64,000 nt of DNA from Acinetobacter ursingii DSM 16037 = CIP 107286 (GTDB lineage: Bacteria; Pseudomonadota; Gammaproteobacteria; Pseudomonadales; Moraxellaceae): NCBI RefSeq assembly GCF_000368825.1, contig NZ_KB849717.1, positions 1,091,601-1,155,600 on the forward strand, given 5' to 3'. The notes beneath the pieces are model-generated. The model was not told the origin of the DNA, ran no database searches, and saw only the letters and a list, made by a program, of their open reading frames with translations. The position numbers and the translations under genes are program-made. How positions within the stretch are numbered: the first letter of the stretch is position 1; every line of letters begins with the position of its first letter. This document shows, one piece after another, positions 37,097-47,113 of the stretch.

Positions 37097-37969
37097 ATGA
37101 GAGTTGATGTAAATACGCCAATTGCATTTTTAGGTATGGGTTTAATGGGCAGTCGGATGGCAAGCCGTTTAATAAAAGCAGGGTTTAAAGTTTCAGTCTG
37201 GAATAGAACTGAAGCCGCATGTGAACCATTAATTACAATGGGCGCTACATCTTTACAACTTAAAAATATTGGCGATTATCCTGTCATTTTGACTTGTCTG
37301 GCGGATGATCATGCGGTGAGCCATGTATTTGAACAAATTAAACCATACTTAAGAGCTAAACAAGTTATTGTCGATTTTTCCAGTTTGTCTGTAGAAACGA
37401 CCTTAGACCTTGCCAAGCAAAGCGCACAACAGCAAGTCGACTGGATTGACTCCCCTGTTTCTGGCGGCACAGCGGGTGCAGAACAAGGTACGCTGGTGAT
37501 CTTTGCAGGCGGCGATGCAAAAATCATTGATGAACTAGCTCCTATTTATCAAGTTCTATCCCAACGTGTGACACGTATGGGAGAAAATGGCACAGGGCAA
37601 GCGACCAAAATTTGTAATCAATTAATTGTAGCAGCCAATAGCGCCTTAATTGCAGAAGCTATCGCATTGGCGAATTTAGCTGGTGTAGATACCACTTTGC
37701 TCGCACCCGCACTAGCAGGCGGCTTTGCAGACTCAAAACCGTTTCAGATCTTAGCACCACGCATGGCGACACATAACTTTGAACCTGTGCAATGGAAAGT
37801 ACAAACCTTGTCGAAAGATTTAAACAACGCAGTACAATTGGCGAAAAATTTTAATCTCAATATTCCTGTGGCTAACCAAGCTTTAACTCAGTTACAAGCG
37901 CACCAACAAAAAGGCTTTGCCGAGCAAGATTTAGCGACTATGATCAAACAGATAGAAAATAAATCTTAA
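37097..37969 (+). CDS. 3-hydroxyisobutyrate / tartronate-semialdehyde reductase-like dehydrogenase
   Basis: The 290-residue protein has an N-terminal NAD(P) Rossmann motif FLGMGLMGSRMASRL, the substrate-binding DSPVSGGTAGAEQGTL loop and the catalytic lysine in GQATKICNQL. This is the beta-hydroxyacid dehydrogenase family (GarR, MmsB). With the downstream Hyi-like gene, tartronate semialdehyde reduction in glyoxylate use is the best guess. It lies 30 bases after the crotonase gene. Confidence 0.88.
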   Translation: MRVDVNTPIAFLGMGLMGSRMASRLIKAGFKVSVWNRTEAACEPLITMGATSLQLKNIGDYPVILTCLADDHAVSHVFEQIKPYLRAKQVIVDFSSLSVETTLDLAKQSAQQQVDWIDSPVSGGTAGAEQGTLVIFAGGDAKIIDELAPIYQVLSQRVTRMGENGTGQATKICNQLIVAANSALIAEAIALANLAGVDTTLLAPALAGGFADSKPFQILAPRMATHNFEPVQWKVQTLSKDLNNAVQLAKNFNLNIPVANQALTQLQAHQQKGFAEQDLATMIKQIENKS

Positions 37970-37981
37970 AGGATGAAGATC

Positions 37982-38776
37982 ATGAGTCAGTTAGCAGTGA
38001 ATCTTTCCCTTATTTTTACTGAAGTTCCTTTAATTGAACGCTTTGCACTGGCACGTCAATATGGCTTTCAACATGTAGAGATTCAATTTCCTTACGAACT
38101 CAGCATTCACCAGATTCGTGAACAACTCGAACAACATCACTTAAGTCTGTGTCTGATTAATGTTCCTACGGGTGATCTGATGCAAGGTGGCAATGGTCTG
38201 GCAGGCATTCCTGGCAAAGAAATTGAATTTCATCAGGCGCTGGAACAAGCGATTCAGTACGCGAGTGCGCTAGATGTGCCTCGAATCAATATCTTAGCTG
38301 GTAAACAACCGCTGGATGCAGATTTACTGCCCTGCCTAAATACACTGGCCAGCAACCTTAAACTGGCGTGTCACCTGATGACTGAACATGGGATTGAGCC
38401 TGTATTTGAAATGATTAATGGCACTGATATGCCACGCTTTTTAGTGCAAAATATTGCTCAGGCTCAGGAAATGCTTGAAGCGGTACAACATCCTGCTTTA
38501 AAAATGCAATATGATTGCTATCACCTGGCAATGATGGGTGAAGATGTACTCGAAGGTTTAAAAGAAAATATCAACCAGATTGGACACATCCAGTTTGCAG
38601 ACTGCCCAGGTCGTCATGAACCTGATACAGCCGAACTGAACTTTGCACAGATTTTTCAGTGGTTACAGCACAGTCAGTACCAAGGATACATTGCAGCAGA
38701 ATACAAACCTCAATACACATCTGCACAGTCATTCGAATGGAAAAACAAATATTTTTCTAATGACGTAAATACATAA
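37982..38776 (+). CDS. Hydroxypyruvate isomerase family protein (Hyi-like)
   Basis: The ATG at 37982 has AGGA 8 bases upstream and is preferred over the ATG at 37973. The 264-residue protein is a xylose-isomerase-like TIM barrel with metal-ligand segments EPVFEMING, MQYDCYHL and GHIQFADCPGRHEP. Hyi converts hydroxypyruvate to tartronate semialdehyde, the substrate of the GarR-like neighbour 12 bases upstream. The pair supports a glyoxylate or hydroxypyruvate route, but sugar isomerase relatives are possible. Confidence 0.87.
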   Translation: MSQLAVNLSLIFTEVPLIERFALARQYGFQHVEIQFPYELSIHQIREQLEQHHLSLCLINVPTGDLMQGGNGLAGIPGKEIEFHQALEQAIQYASALDVPRINILAGKQPLDADLLPCLNTLASNLKLACHLMTEHGIEPVFEMINGTDMPRFLVQNIAQAQEMLEAVQHPALKMQYDCYHLAMMGEDVLEGLKENINQIGHIQFADCPGRHEPDTAELNFAQIFQWLQHSQYQGYIAAEYKPQYTSAQSFEWKNKYFSNDVNT

Positions 38777-38857
38777 TGTGTTACAGCGAGGGTTTGAAAT
38801 TTAGTCAAAACTTCGCTATATTAGATCCTGAGTAATTGTCAGGAAATTATACCCTTT

Positions 38858-39259
38858 ATGAATTTAGAACCATCGCCCAGCGCTTCTAATTCTCACGATC
38901 TCGCAATGAATTCAACGCCGCATAATGTAGAAGCTTGTCTAAAAGTTGTACATGATGCACTTACCGATGTAAAAGCAAAAGATATTTTAGAACTTGATGT
39001 AAGCAGCATTAGCAATGTCGCCGACGCGATTGTTATTGCGAGCGGTACATCTACCCGCCATGTTAAAGCCCTTGCTGATAATGTTGCTGATGAAGCACGT
39101 AAAGCAGGTTTTCGCCCGATTGGGGTTGAAGGTGAACGTGATGCCGAATGGATCTTAATCGATCTGGGCTTTGTTGTTGTCCATGTGATGTTACCAACCG
39201 CTCGTAAGTTTTACGATCTTGAAAGCTTATGGCGCAATGCTCCAGAGGCAACTGCCTAA
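38858..39259 (+). CDS. rsfS: Ribosomal silencing factor RsfS
   Basis: The 133-residue protein has the RsfS core ADAIVIASGTSTRHVKALADNV and the VEGERDAEWILIDLGFVVVHVM segment, ending in YDLESLWRNA. RsfS binds L14 on the 50S subunit and blocks subunit joining in stationary phase. The N terminus is about 20 residues longer than many homologues, so the in-frame ATG at 38906 is possible. nadD, its usual neighbour, is absent here. Confidence 0.94.
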   Translation: MNLEPSPSASNSHDLAMNSTPHNVEACLKVVHDALTDVKAKDILELDVSSISNVADAIVIASGTSTRHVKALADNVADEARKAGFRPIGVEGERDAEWILIDLGFVVVHVMLPTARKFYDLESLWRNAPEATA

Positions 39260-39277
39260 AATTATAAGAGCAAGAAG

Positions 39278-39301
39278 AGCGACCTAAATGGTCGCTTTTT
39301 C
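39278..39301 (+). terminator. Intrinsic terminator of rsfS
   Basis: AGCGACC-TAAAT-GGTCGCT forms a perfect 7-bp stem running into TTTTT, about 20 bases after the rsfS stop. Confidence 0.85.
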
Positions 39302-39439
39302 ATTTAAAAGCTAATCTTTCATCAGGGTTTAAAAAGAACTACAAAATAATATTAAAAAAACCAACATATAGATTAAACTAGATTCACTTTTATACCTTAC
39401 TTTCAAATTAATTTTATAATTTAGACCAAAGGCATCCTC

Positions 39440-40006
39440 ATGGCTGTTCAACAACTTATTAAGCGCCTTTCTATCAGTTTGTGCCTGACCTGCATTAGCA
39501 CAGGTTTATTGGCTTCGCCTGCAAAACTCAGTACAGTGAAAGAACTCATGCAAGTGAGTCAAATTGACTATTTATTGCGTCAATCACTCACAGAGTTAGA
39601 GCCTTATTATAATAAACAGGCAGAGCAAATTATTTTAAATACAACTGGTTCGCAAACACTGAATATTAAAGAGAAACAAGCAGCCACCCAGTTGAGCCAA
39701 CTTTTAAAAGAATCAAGCAATCAAATCATTGCTAATCCTAAAACTCAGCAGGTGATTCAAGATATTTACTTGAAAACTTACAGCGAAGAAGAGTTACAAG
39801 CCAGTATTAAATTTCTCAAAACGCCTGAAGGTCAATCCATTACTCGAAAAAATGCCAAAATGATGGGTGAATTGTCTACCTATATGATGCAGCTAGGCCA
39901 AGAAATATTTAATGATGATAAAACACGCGAAAATTTTCAGGAAAAAATGATGGCTATTATTGCTCCTCTTATTGTCGAAAAAAACAAAAATCAAGAAAAA
40001 CCGTAA
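39440..40006 (+). CDS. DUF2059 domain-containing exported protein
   Basis: The 188-residue protein has a signal peptide (positively charged start, hydrophobic core, likely cleavage after LLAS near residue 26). The second half carries a DUF2059-like block: YSEEELQASIKFLKTPEGQSI followed by a helix ending at about residue 158. AAAGG lies 7 bases before the ATG. Function unknown; probably periplasmic. The C terminus is lysine-rich. Confidence 0.8.
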   Translation: MAVQQLIKRLSISLCLTCISTGLLASPAKLSTVKELMQVSQIDYLLRQSLTELEPYYNKQAEQIILNTTGSQTLNIKEKQAATQLSQLLKESSNQIIANPKTQQVIQDIYLKTYSEEELQASIKFLKTPEGQSITRKNAKMMGELSTYMMQLGQEIFNDDKTRENFQEKMMAIIAPLIVEKNKNQEKP

Positions 40007-40048
40007 TTTATCATCATTTTTTAAAGTTTTTTAAGCGGTATAAATGTA

Positions 40049-40084
40049 AATTCGGCTGTAGCGGGATACCCCCTCAGCCGAATT
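40049..40084 (-). terminator. Hairpin between the two convergent exported-protein genes
   Basis: AATTCGGCTG (40049-40058) pairs with CAGCCGAATT (40075-40084). The T tract on either side is weak, so termination strength is uncertain. It may serve both convergent genes. Confidence 0.5.
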
Positions 40085-40088
40085 AAGC

Positions 40089-40802
40089 TTACCACGTCAT
40101 TGGATTCCAGATTTTAAATGGCTTAACCAATAACACATCTGACTTTTCATCGTATTTTGCAGGTTTTAATTCTTGCGGTTTATGTCGAATTTTGCCTGAA
40201 GTATCTTGTGCTACAAAGTTATAGCTCGATGATTTCAAACGAGTAAATGCAATTTCATTACGCCCTATTTTTTCCTGCATAATCAAAAATGGCCCTGTGC
40301 GTTCTTTACGTGCAGGATTTTCTTCATCATATTTCAGATAATAGCTTTGTCCTGCATCTACCGTCATATCAATATATTTAGGTTCTTGAAAATGAAAAAC
40401 TGTTAAAGGACGACTGGTCGAAATCCGATAGGTTCCCGCAGGCAATTCCACCCAATAATAATGATTATTTAATAAACTCGGAATCCGCTTTCCATTAATA
40501 AAGATGTTGGCAGCGGCGATCTCCTGCTGATTCCAACGCGAGTCAGGACGATACAAATATACCACTGCTGCTTGCGAGTTTTGTGGTTGAATCGGCTGAA
40601 AATATTGTCCTAGTTTTTGGTTAACCCAACCACCAACAGAAAAGCCGCCCACATGATATTGATCTAATATTCCAGGCTCTTGATTGACATCGACTTTTGG
40701 CAAAGTTGAGGTTAAGGTTTCAGGCTCAGATTTTAACTGGGAAGTACTATGACAAGCTGTCAACACCCCAACGCAACACAGTGATAATAATAAATAACGC
40801 AT
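40089..40802 (-). CDS. DUF2846-like lipoprotein
   Basis: The ATG at 40802 has GAGG 7 bases upstream and gives a lipoprotein signal with lipobox L14-T-A-C17; the frame's earlier ATG (40814) lacks a site. The 237-residue product resembles DUF2846 proteins in VYLYRPDSRWNQQEIAAAN, GKRIPSLLNNHYYWVELPAG and YYLKYDEE, a beta-rich fold. Function unknown; envelope-attached. It is transcribed away from clpX's terminator and has no obvious partner. Confidence 0.72.
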   Translation of the reverse strand: MRYLLLSLCCVGVLTACHSTSQLKSEPETLTSTLPKVDVNQEPGILDQYHVGGFSVGGWVNQKLGQYFQPIQPQNSQAAVVYLYRPDSRWNQQEIAAANIFINGKRIPSLLNNHYYWVELPAGTYRISTSRPLTVFHFQEPKYIDMTVDAGQSYYLKYDEENPARKERTGPFLIMQEKIGRNEIAFTRLKSSSYNFVAQDTSGKIRHKPQELKPAKYDEKSDVLLVKPFKIWNPMTW

Positions 40803-40892
40803 GATATCCCTCAAGGCGTTTTATTTCATTTATTTTACGGCGCAAAACTATGCGTATTTCGCCTCAAGATTAACACCTCATTTTTTATTTGC

Positions 40893-40932
40893 AAATAAAA
40901 AAGCATGAAATGCCTGAGCAGATCATGCTTTT
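40893..40932 (-). terminator. Intrinsic terminator of clpX
   Basis: On the minus strand AAAAGCATGA pairs with TCATGCTTTT (40923-40932 / 40899-40908) and runs into TTTTTTATTTGC. Confidence 0.75.
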
Positions 40933-40967
40933 CAGATAAGTATCAGATGACTGAACCTATGTAAAAC

Positions 40968-42278
40968 TTATGCAGATTTAGAATCAACCACTTTCAAATC
41001 AACTTGTTCAACCGTATCATGATTTTTGTACGGTAAGCGCTCCTTTTGGAAAACGGGTTGCGCTCCTTCTGTAATCACCGCTTCATTGATGATGACAGTG
41101 CCAACATCATCACGACTTGGCAGCTCATACATGGTTTCAAGCAATACATTTTCCAGTATCGAACGCAAACCACGCGCACCTGTATTACGCTCTAAAGCCT
41201 TTTTAGCAACTGCACGCAATGCTGCATCTTCAAATACCAAATCAACATCTTCCATATTAAATAGATATTGATACTGACGAGTCAACGCATTTTTCGGCTC
41301 AGTCAAAATCTGCATGAGCGCTGCTTCATCCAGTTCTTCAAGCGTTGCAATCACAGGCAAACGACCAATAAACTCTGGAATTAAACCAAATTTCACCAAA
41401 TCAGTCGGTTCAACCTGACGGAACAATTCAGCCAGTTTTTTGCTTTCATCTTTATTTTTGACTTCCGCAGTAAAACCAATGCCACCTTTTTCCTGACGTT
41501 GCTGCACAATTTTTTCAAGTCCAGAAAACGCACCACCACAGATAAACAGGATATTCGCAGTATCAATCTGAATAAATTCCTGCTGTGGATGCTTACGTCC
41601 ACCTTGCGGCGGAATCGAAGCCACTGTGCCTTCAATCATTTTCAGTAAGGCTTGCTGTACCCCTTCACCCGATACATCACGGGTAATCGATGGATTTTCA
41701 GACTTACGGGTAATTTTATCAATCTCATCGATATAGATAATGCCCTTTTGTGCTTTCTCTACATCATAATCGGCTTTTTGTAACAGCTTTTGCACGATGT
41801 TTTCGACATCTTCACCCACATATCCAGCTTCGGTTAAGGTCGTCGCATCTGCCATAGCAAATGGAACATCCAATAACCGCGCTAAAGTCTGTGCAAGCAA
41901 GGTTTTACCTGAACCTGTTGGCCCAATTAGCAAGATATTACTTTTGGCAATTTCAATATCCTGATTGGCTTTATGTCCAGATTGACCGACTTTCAAACGT
42001 TTGTAATGGTTATAAACCGCTACAGATAAGGTTTTTTTCGCAATATCCTGACCAATCACATATTGGTCCAAAGCTTTACGAATTTCTTGCGGTTTAGGTA
42101 GCTCACGACTTGCCCAATCTCCAGCTTCAACTTGTTGACTGGTTTGCACAAGATCAAGACACACGTCCACACATTCATTACAGATATATGCGTCCTCACC
42201 TGCAATCAGTTTCCCGACTTCAGACTGCGTTTTACCGCAAAATGAACAATGTTTTTGTCCTTGAGGATGTTCGGACAT
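40968..42278 (-). CDS. clpX: ATP-dependent Clp protease ATP-binding subunit ClpX
   Basis: ClpX unfolds tagged proteins and feeds them to ClpP. The 436-residue protein has an N-terminal C4 zinc domain (C11, C14, C33, C36), the Walker A motif GPTGSGKT at 119-126, the YIDEIDK Walker B motif and the IGF ClpP-docking loop ([10 protein letters not shown]). It lies 26 bases downstream of clpP on the same strand, forming the tig-clpP-clpX line common in Gammaproteobacteria. No lon gene follows. Confidence 0.98.
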   Translation of the reverse strand: MSEHPQGQKHCSFCGKTQSEVGKLIAGEDAYICNECVDVCLDLVQTSQQVEAGDWASRELPKPQEIRKALDQYVIGQDIAKKTLSVAVYNHYKRLKVGQSGHKANQDIEIAKSNILLIGPTGSGKTLLAQTLARLLDVPFAMADATTLTEAGYVGEDVENIVQKLLQKADYDVEKAQKGIIYIDEIDKITRKSENPSITRDVSGEGVQQALLKMIEGTVASIPPQGGRKHPQQEFIQIDTANILFICGGAFSGLEKIVQQRQEKGGIGFTAEVKNKDESKKLAELFRQVEPTDLVKFGLIPEFIGRLPVIATLEELDEAALMQILTEPKNALTRQYQYLFNMEDVDLVFEDAALRAVAKKALERNTGARGLRSILENVLLETMYELPSRDDVGTVIINEAVITEGAQPVFQKERLPYKNHDTVEQVDLKVVDSKSA

Positions 42279-42304
42279 AATTACTCCAACTTAAATCTTA
42301 ACTT

Positions 42305-42910
42305 TTAGGGACGTTTAGATAAAACCTGATCCACTAAACCATATTCTTTGGCTGCTTGCGCAGTCATGAAATTATCACGATCCGTATCACGGGCAACGGT
42401 TTCGTAGTCTTGACCACTATGTTCTGCCATTAAACGATTCAAACGCTCTTTGATAAATAAGATTTCACGCGCATGAATCTCAATATCAGAAGCCTGACCA
42501 CGGAAACCACCGAGTGGCTGGTGGATCATGACACGGGCATTTTCAAGACAGTAACGTTTACCCTTAGCACCAGCATTGAGTAAAAATGCACCCATAGATG
42601 CCGCCTGACCCATACAATAAGTCACTACATCTGGCTTAATAAACTGCATGGTATCGTAAATTGCCATACCTGCGGTCACTGAACCACCTGGTGAATTAAT
42701 ATAGAGGTGTATATCTTTATCTGGGTTCTCTGCTTCTAAAAACAACATCTGAGCGACAATTAAATTCGCCATGTTGTCTTCAACTTCACCCGTTAGAAAA
42801 ATTACACGTTCGCGTAGCAGACGTGAAAAAATATCAAAAGAACGTTCACCACGTGAAGACTGTTCAACGACAACAGGAACTAAAGCATTTTCAATTGTTG
42901 GAACATACAT
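42305..42910 (-). CDS. clpP: ATP-dependent Clp protease proteolytic subunit ClpP
   Basis: The 201-residue serine peptidase has the triad S105 (GQAASMGA), H130 (VMIHQPLGG) and D179 (DRDNFM). It forms the 14-mer degradation chamber used by ClpX. Normal family length, with a short propeptide likely removed. It lies between tig and clpX. Confidence 0.98.
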   Translation of the reverse strand: MYVPTIENALVPVVVEQSSRGERSFDIFSRLLRERVIFLTGEVEDNMANLIVAQMLFLEAENPDKDIHLYINSPGGSVTAGMAIYDTMQFIKPDVVTYCMGQAASMGAFLLNAGAKGKRYCLENARVMIHQPLGGFRGQASDIEIHAREILFIKERLNRLMAEHSGQDYETVARDTDRDNFMTAQAAKEYGLVDQVLSKRP

Positions 42911-43062
42911 ACGATTATTTATTCCTAAATTTTTGTAACTTAACTCATTCCCACAATATGAGGGATAATCACTAAAATTGCAAAAGCATTCCTTTCAAAA
43001 TATCGTTTTATTTCTGTATAAAACGCGCATTTCTGTCGGAATATCAGAAAAGAACAGATTCA

Positions 43063-43088
43063 TAAAAAAAGGCGCTTTCGCGCCTTTT
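43063..43088 (-). terminator. Intrinsic terminator of tig
   Basis: AAAAGGCGC (43067-43075) pairs with GCGCCTTTT (43080-43088); on the minus strand it is followed by a run of seven T residues. It suggests that clpP-clpX also use a promoter in 42911-43062. Confidence 0.85.
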
Positions 43089-43106
43089 CTCAATCTATAT
43101 GAAAGA

Positions 43107-44441
43107 TTAACGAGCTTGGCGCGCTTGTTGTTCTTTCAATAAGTCTTCATAACTCACATCAGTATTGGTTACTTTTGCAGCAGCCAAAATGTGATCAACC
43201 ACTTGATCTTCTAACACAACCGCTTCGATTTGAGCACGTTGCTGTTTGTCATTTTTGAAGTATTCAATCACTTCAGTTGGATCTTCATAAGAAGATGCCA
43301 TATCTTCGATATAAGCATCTACACGGCTTTGATCCACTTCAAGTTTCGCATCAGCAAGTACTTTACTTACCAATACACCCAATTTTACTGATTTTTCAGC
43401 TTGTTCTTTGAACAATTCATCTGGAAGCATGCTCTTGTCAAATGCTTGAGCACCAGCACCACCAAACTGTTGAGTAAACTGTTGAATCATTTGTTCGCGT
43501 TGACGATCGATTTCCTGAGCAACCATCGCAGCAGGAACTTCGATTTCGTTTGCAGCAACAAGTGCATCAAACGCCGCTTGTTTTACTTGGTTACGTAAAC
43601 CGTTACGAACTTCACGCTCCATGTTCTTACGAACATCAGCTTTAAGTTTTTCAACGCCTTCTTCTTCAGTCAAACCAAAGATTTTAAGGAATTCTGCATC
43701 AATCTCTGGAAGTTTTGATTTTTCAACTTGCTTCACAGTGATTTTGAATTGCGCTTGTTTACCTGCAAGGTTTTCAGCTTGGTAATCTTCAGGGAAAGTG
43801 ACGTCGATGACTTTCTCTTCACCTGCTTTCATGCCCACGATCCCATCTTCAAAACCAGGAATCATACGGCCAGAACCCAATACCAGTTTAAAGTCTTCAG
43901 CAGAACCGCCTTCAAACTTTTCACCATCAATCGAACCTTCAAAGTCGAAAGTCACTTGCATGTCTTTTTTCGCCATACCTTTGGTAACAGCCCAAGTTTG
44001 ACGTTGTTTTTGCAAGTTTTCGATCATTTGATCAACGTCTTTGTCGTTGATTTCAGTTGATTTGCGTTCAACTTCCAAATCATTGAATGCTTTAACTTCA
44101 ACTTCTGGATACACTTCAACAGTCGCTTCATACACTAAAGCGTCATCTTTATGTTCCACTTTTTCAATGTTCGGCATGCCTACAGCATTGATTTTTTCTT
44201 GTTGAATTGCTTCAAAAACGCTATCACGAATAATATCGTTCACTACTTCCTGATAAATACCAGGACCGAAGTCTGAACGTACACGTGACATAGGCACTTT
44301 GCCTGGACGGAAGCCGTTGATCTTCACAGTTTTGGCAGTGCGTTTTAAACGAGCTTCAAATTGCTCATTAATACGGCTCGTCGGTACAGAAACATTTAAA
44401 CGACGGGCAACGCCCGAAACCGCTTCAGTCGTTACTTGCAT
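43107..44441 (-). CDS. tig: Trigger factor Tig
   Basis: Tig is the ribosome-bound chaperone at the exit tunnel. The 444-residue protein has the ribosome-docking signature in the N domain ([11 protein letters not shown]), the FKBP-like prolyl isomerase domain (around 150-245, with [15 protein letters not shown] and MIPGFEDGI) and the helical C domain. Length is normal. It heads the tig-clpP-clpX line. Confidence 0.97.
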   Translation of the reverse strand: MQVTTEAVSGVARRLNVSVPTSRINEQFEARLKRTAKTVKINGFRPGKVPMSRVRSDFGPGIYQEVVNDIIRDSVFEAIQQEKINAVGMPNIEKVEHKDDALVYEATVEVYPEVEVKAFNDLEVERKSTEINDKDVDQMIENLQKQRQTWAVTKGMAKKDMQVTFDFEGSIDGEKFEGGSAEDFKLVLGSGRMIPGFEDGIVGMKAGEEKVIDVTFPEDYQAENLAGKQAQFKITVKQVEKSKLPEIDAEFLKIFGLTEEEGVEKLKADVRKNMEREVRNGLRNQVKQAAFDALVAANEIEVPAAMVAQEIDRQREQMIQQFTQQFGGAGAQAFDKSMLPDELFKEQAEKSVKLGVLVSKVLADAKLEVDQSRVDAYIEDMASSYEDPTEVIEYFKNDKQQRAQIEAVVLEDQVVDHILAAAKVTNTDVSYEDLLKEQQARQAR

Positions 44442-44782
44442 GGCTTCCTCGATAATTAGTTAGAGTAACAATTTTTAAAAGTGCCACATTATATGACAAC
44501 TTTCCCGATATACAAAACAGATGATGAAAAAGGAAGTTTTTAATGGAAAAAACCATTTCCCCAAAAAAACAAAAAACTTAAAAAAAACTTAAAAAATAAT
44601 TTTTTTAAAAGAACATATTTTCATCTATATCAATAATTTATTTAGTTTTCATAAAGTTAAATATACACATGTAAAATAATGTTTCTTAAAATCCATAATA
44701 TCTCCTTTTTTGAACAAGAATTTCAATGGAAAAAAACTACTTATAAAAATAATAATCATTATTATTCACATACTTTTTATTA
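44442..44782. other. AT-rich divergent region tig / TonB receptor
   Basis: This 341-base stretch is very AT-rich with runs of A and T. The only clear signal is the Fur box at 44748-44766. The tig promoter must also lie here, but I could not place it. Confidence 0.5.
44748..44766 (+). promoter_or_regulatory. Fur box before the TonB receptor
   Basis: AATAATAAT-C-ATTATTATT is a perfect 19-base palindrome close to the Fur consensus GATAATGATAATCATTATC. It ends 31 bases before the chosen receptor start, consistent with iron-dependent repression. Confidence 0.8.
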
Positions 44783-44797
44783 TTGATATCTGTGACT

Positions 44798-47008
44798 ATG
44801 TCTTTTATTAAAACGCGTAAGAAGATTGTTTCATCCGCAATCGCCTCTTCTTTATCTGTTGTTGCTGTTCCAGCAATCGCTCAAGATGACGTTTCCCATT
44901 TACCTACTATTCACGCTGAAGCGAGTACTGACAGTCTGAAAGTAGATAACTCGGCTAATAAAAAATATGTTGCACCCCTTTTAGACACGCCAAAATCTGT
45001 TGCTGTCGTTTCTCAAAAATTGCTACAAGACACCGGTGCAAATTCGTTAACTCAAGCATTACAAAATGTACCAGGAATTACCTTCGCAGCAGGCGAAGGT
45101 GGTACACCATTTGGTGATACACCTTATATTCGTGGTTATAGCTCCCAGTCTTCAATCTATGTAGATGGTGTCCGCAATGCCACCCTGCAAAACCGCGATA
45201 TGTTTGCAATTGAACAGGTAGAAGTCACCAAAGGTTCGAGTTCTACTTTATCTGGTGGCGGTGGTGTTGGCGGTAGTATCAACCTCATTACCAAACAAGC
45301 GCATCAAGGTGATGTTTATCAAGGCACTGTCGCAGCAGGTACAGACGACTATCGTCAGATACAACTTGATGCCAATAAAGATTTTGGAAATGGTGTTGCT
45401 GGCCGTGTCGTGGTCATGGGACATCAAAACGAAAAGCCTGGTCAAAGTAATGGTGCAGAATACAATCGCGTTGGTATTGCACCAAGCATCGCATGGGGCT
45501 TGGGTACAGCCACTCGCGGATCATTAAGCTATTACTATTTACAAAGTTATGACGAACCTGATGCAGGTATTCCATTTTTATCGACTGGCGGAAAACCCTA
45601 TCAAGCCAAACAAGGTATTTACTATGGATGGAAAAATCGCGACTTTGATAAACGTGAGAACCATATTGGCACCTTTAAGTTAGAACATGATTTTAACGAC
45701 AACTTAACCTTATCTAATGTGGTGAACTATACAAAATCAAAAACAGATTATGTGTACACCAACTCAAATGACTCTAAAACGGGTACAAATGGGCTAAACA
45801 ATGTTTTAAATGGTTATGTTTATCGTGGTCATGCGCTGAGTCGAATTTCTGACACCGACGCTTATTCAGACCAACTTGCTCTAACTGGAAAATTCAATAC
45901 AGGCGCCATTAAACACTCGTTTAATACAGGCGTTGAATGGAGTTTACAAGACACTGATATGGGGTCATACACGTTTAATCAATCTGCAACAGCCGCAGAT
46001 GCTCAGTGTAATGCTGTGACTTATTGGTGTACCAGTATCACCAGTCCAGATAATCCAGCCATGATTGGTACACGTGATGCAAATCCTGCGGTCACAACCA
46101 CCCGTAGCCGTACCGTGGGTTTATATGCGCTTGATAGCATCGAATTTACACCACAATGGTTAATGAATCTGGGTTTACGTTGGGATAAGTTCGATACAGA
46201 AGCTAAATATAATAAGGCATCTGGAACCACTCCTGCGGGAACAAGTATTGAAAGCGATAGCGATTTCTTTAGTTATCAAGCGGGTCTGATCTTCAAACCA
46301 ACTGAAAATGGCAGTATCTATGCGAGCTATGCGACTTCTGCCAATCCAGTGGGTGTTGGACAAGGTGATAGTAGTGAATCGGCAGTTGCCATTACCATTA
46401 ATGACCTGAAACCTGAAAAAGCCCGCACTTATGAAGTCGGTACTAAATGGGATATCTTCAATAAACGTGCCAATGTCACTGCTGCAATCTTCCGTACTGA
46501 AAAGCAAAATACTCGTATTCAGGATGCAGCAGGTTTTTACTCAAATGTGGGTGAAAGTAAGGTTGATGGTTTTGAGCTTGGCTTAAACGGTCATATCACC
46601 AATAAATGGGAAGTTTCAGCAGGTTATAGTTATTTAGACAGTGAACTCACCGATGGTGGCTTTTCACGTGGAACAGCAGTTCCAGCAGGTGGCCCAATCC
46701 CATATGTTGCAAAAAACAGTGCAACATTATGGTCGACTTATAAAGTCTTACCACAGTTGACTGTAGGTGCGGGTGCTCAATATAAAGACAATGTCTATGT
46801 TAACTCGAGTACCACTGCCGAAAAATATATGCCTGCTTACACCATTTATAATGCCATGGCGAAATATGAAATTAATCCAAATGTGAATTTACAGTTAAAT
46901 GTAAATAACATTTCGGATAAACGTTATTTCACCAGTGCGCATGCTGCACACTATGCTTTTGAAGGTGATGGTCGTAATGCAGTATTAGCCATTAATTTTA
47001 AATATTAA
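44798..47008 (+). CDS. TonB-dependent siderophore receptor (PiuA/Fiu-like)
   Basis: The ATG at 44798 gives a basic N terminus and a signal peptide ending PAIAQ near residue 31; an in-frame TTG at 44783 is less likely. The 736-residue protein has a plug domain (APLLDTPKSVAVVSQKLLQDTG..., RGYSSQSSIYVDGVRN, EVTKGSSSTLSGGGGVGGSINLITK) and a 22-strand-type barrel ending KY. The Fur box upstream and the adjacent PKHD-type hydroxylase gene match the PiuA-PiuC (E. coli Fiu-YbiX) pair for catecholate iron uptake. The substrate is inferred from context. Confidence 0.85.
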   Translation: MSFIKTRKKIVSSAIASSLSVVAVPAIAQDDVSHLPTIHAEASTDSLKVDNSANKKYVAPLLDTPKSVAVVSQKLLQDTGANSLTQALQNVPGITFAAGEGGTPFGDTPYIRGYSSQSSIYVDGVRNATLQNRDMFAIEQVEVTKGSSSTLSGGGGVGGSINLITKQAHQGDVYQGTVAAGTDDYRQIQLDANKDFGNGVAGRVVVMGHQNEKPGQSNGAEYNRVGIAPSIAWGLGTATRGSLSYYYLQSYDEPDAGIPFLSTGGKPYQAKQGIYYGWKNRDFDKRENHIGTFKLEHDFNDNLTLSNVVNYTKSKTDYVYTNSNDSKTGTNGLNNVLNGYVYRGHALSRISDTDAYSDQLALTGKFNTGAIKHSFNTGVEWSLQDTDMGSYTFNQSATAADAQCNAVTYWCTSITSPDNPAMIGTRDANPAVTTTRSRTVGLYALDSIEFTPQWLMNLGLRWDKFDTEAKYNKASGTTPAGTSIESDSDFFSYQAGLIFKPTENGSIYASYATSANPVGVGQGDSSESAVAITINDLKPEKARTYEVGTKWDIFNKRANVTAAIFRTEKQNTRIQDAAGFYSNVGESKVDGFELGLNGHITNKWEVSAGYSYLDSELTDGGFSRGTAVPAGGPIPYVAKNSATLWSTYKVLPQLTVGAGAQYKDNVYVNSSTTAEKYMPAYTIYNAMAKYEINPNVNLQLNVNNISDKRYFTSAHAAHYAFEGDGRNAVLAINFKY

Positions 47009-47051
47009 TCCTTAAAACCATAATCTATTTATGGCTTTAATTAAAATTTAG

Positions 47052-47080
47052 AAAAATAGCCTCCTCATGAGGCTATTTTT
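47052..47080 (+). terminator. Intrinsic terminator after the receptor gene
   Basis: AAAAATAGCCTC (47052-47063) / GAGGCTATTTTT (47069-47080), 12 perfect base pairs with a 5-base loop, ends in T residues. It lies between the receptor and hydroxylase genes. Confidence 0.85.
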
Positions 47081-47113
47081 CTAATTGCCACTTTCTGATC
47101 AAAGGTATTTCAT

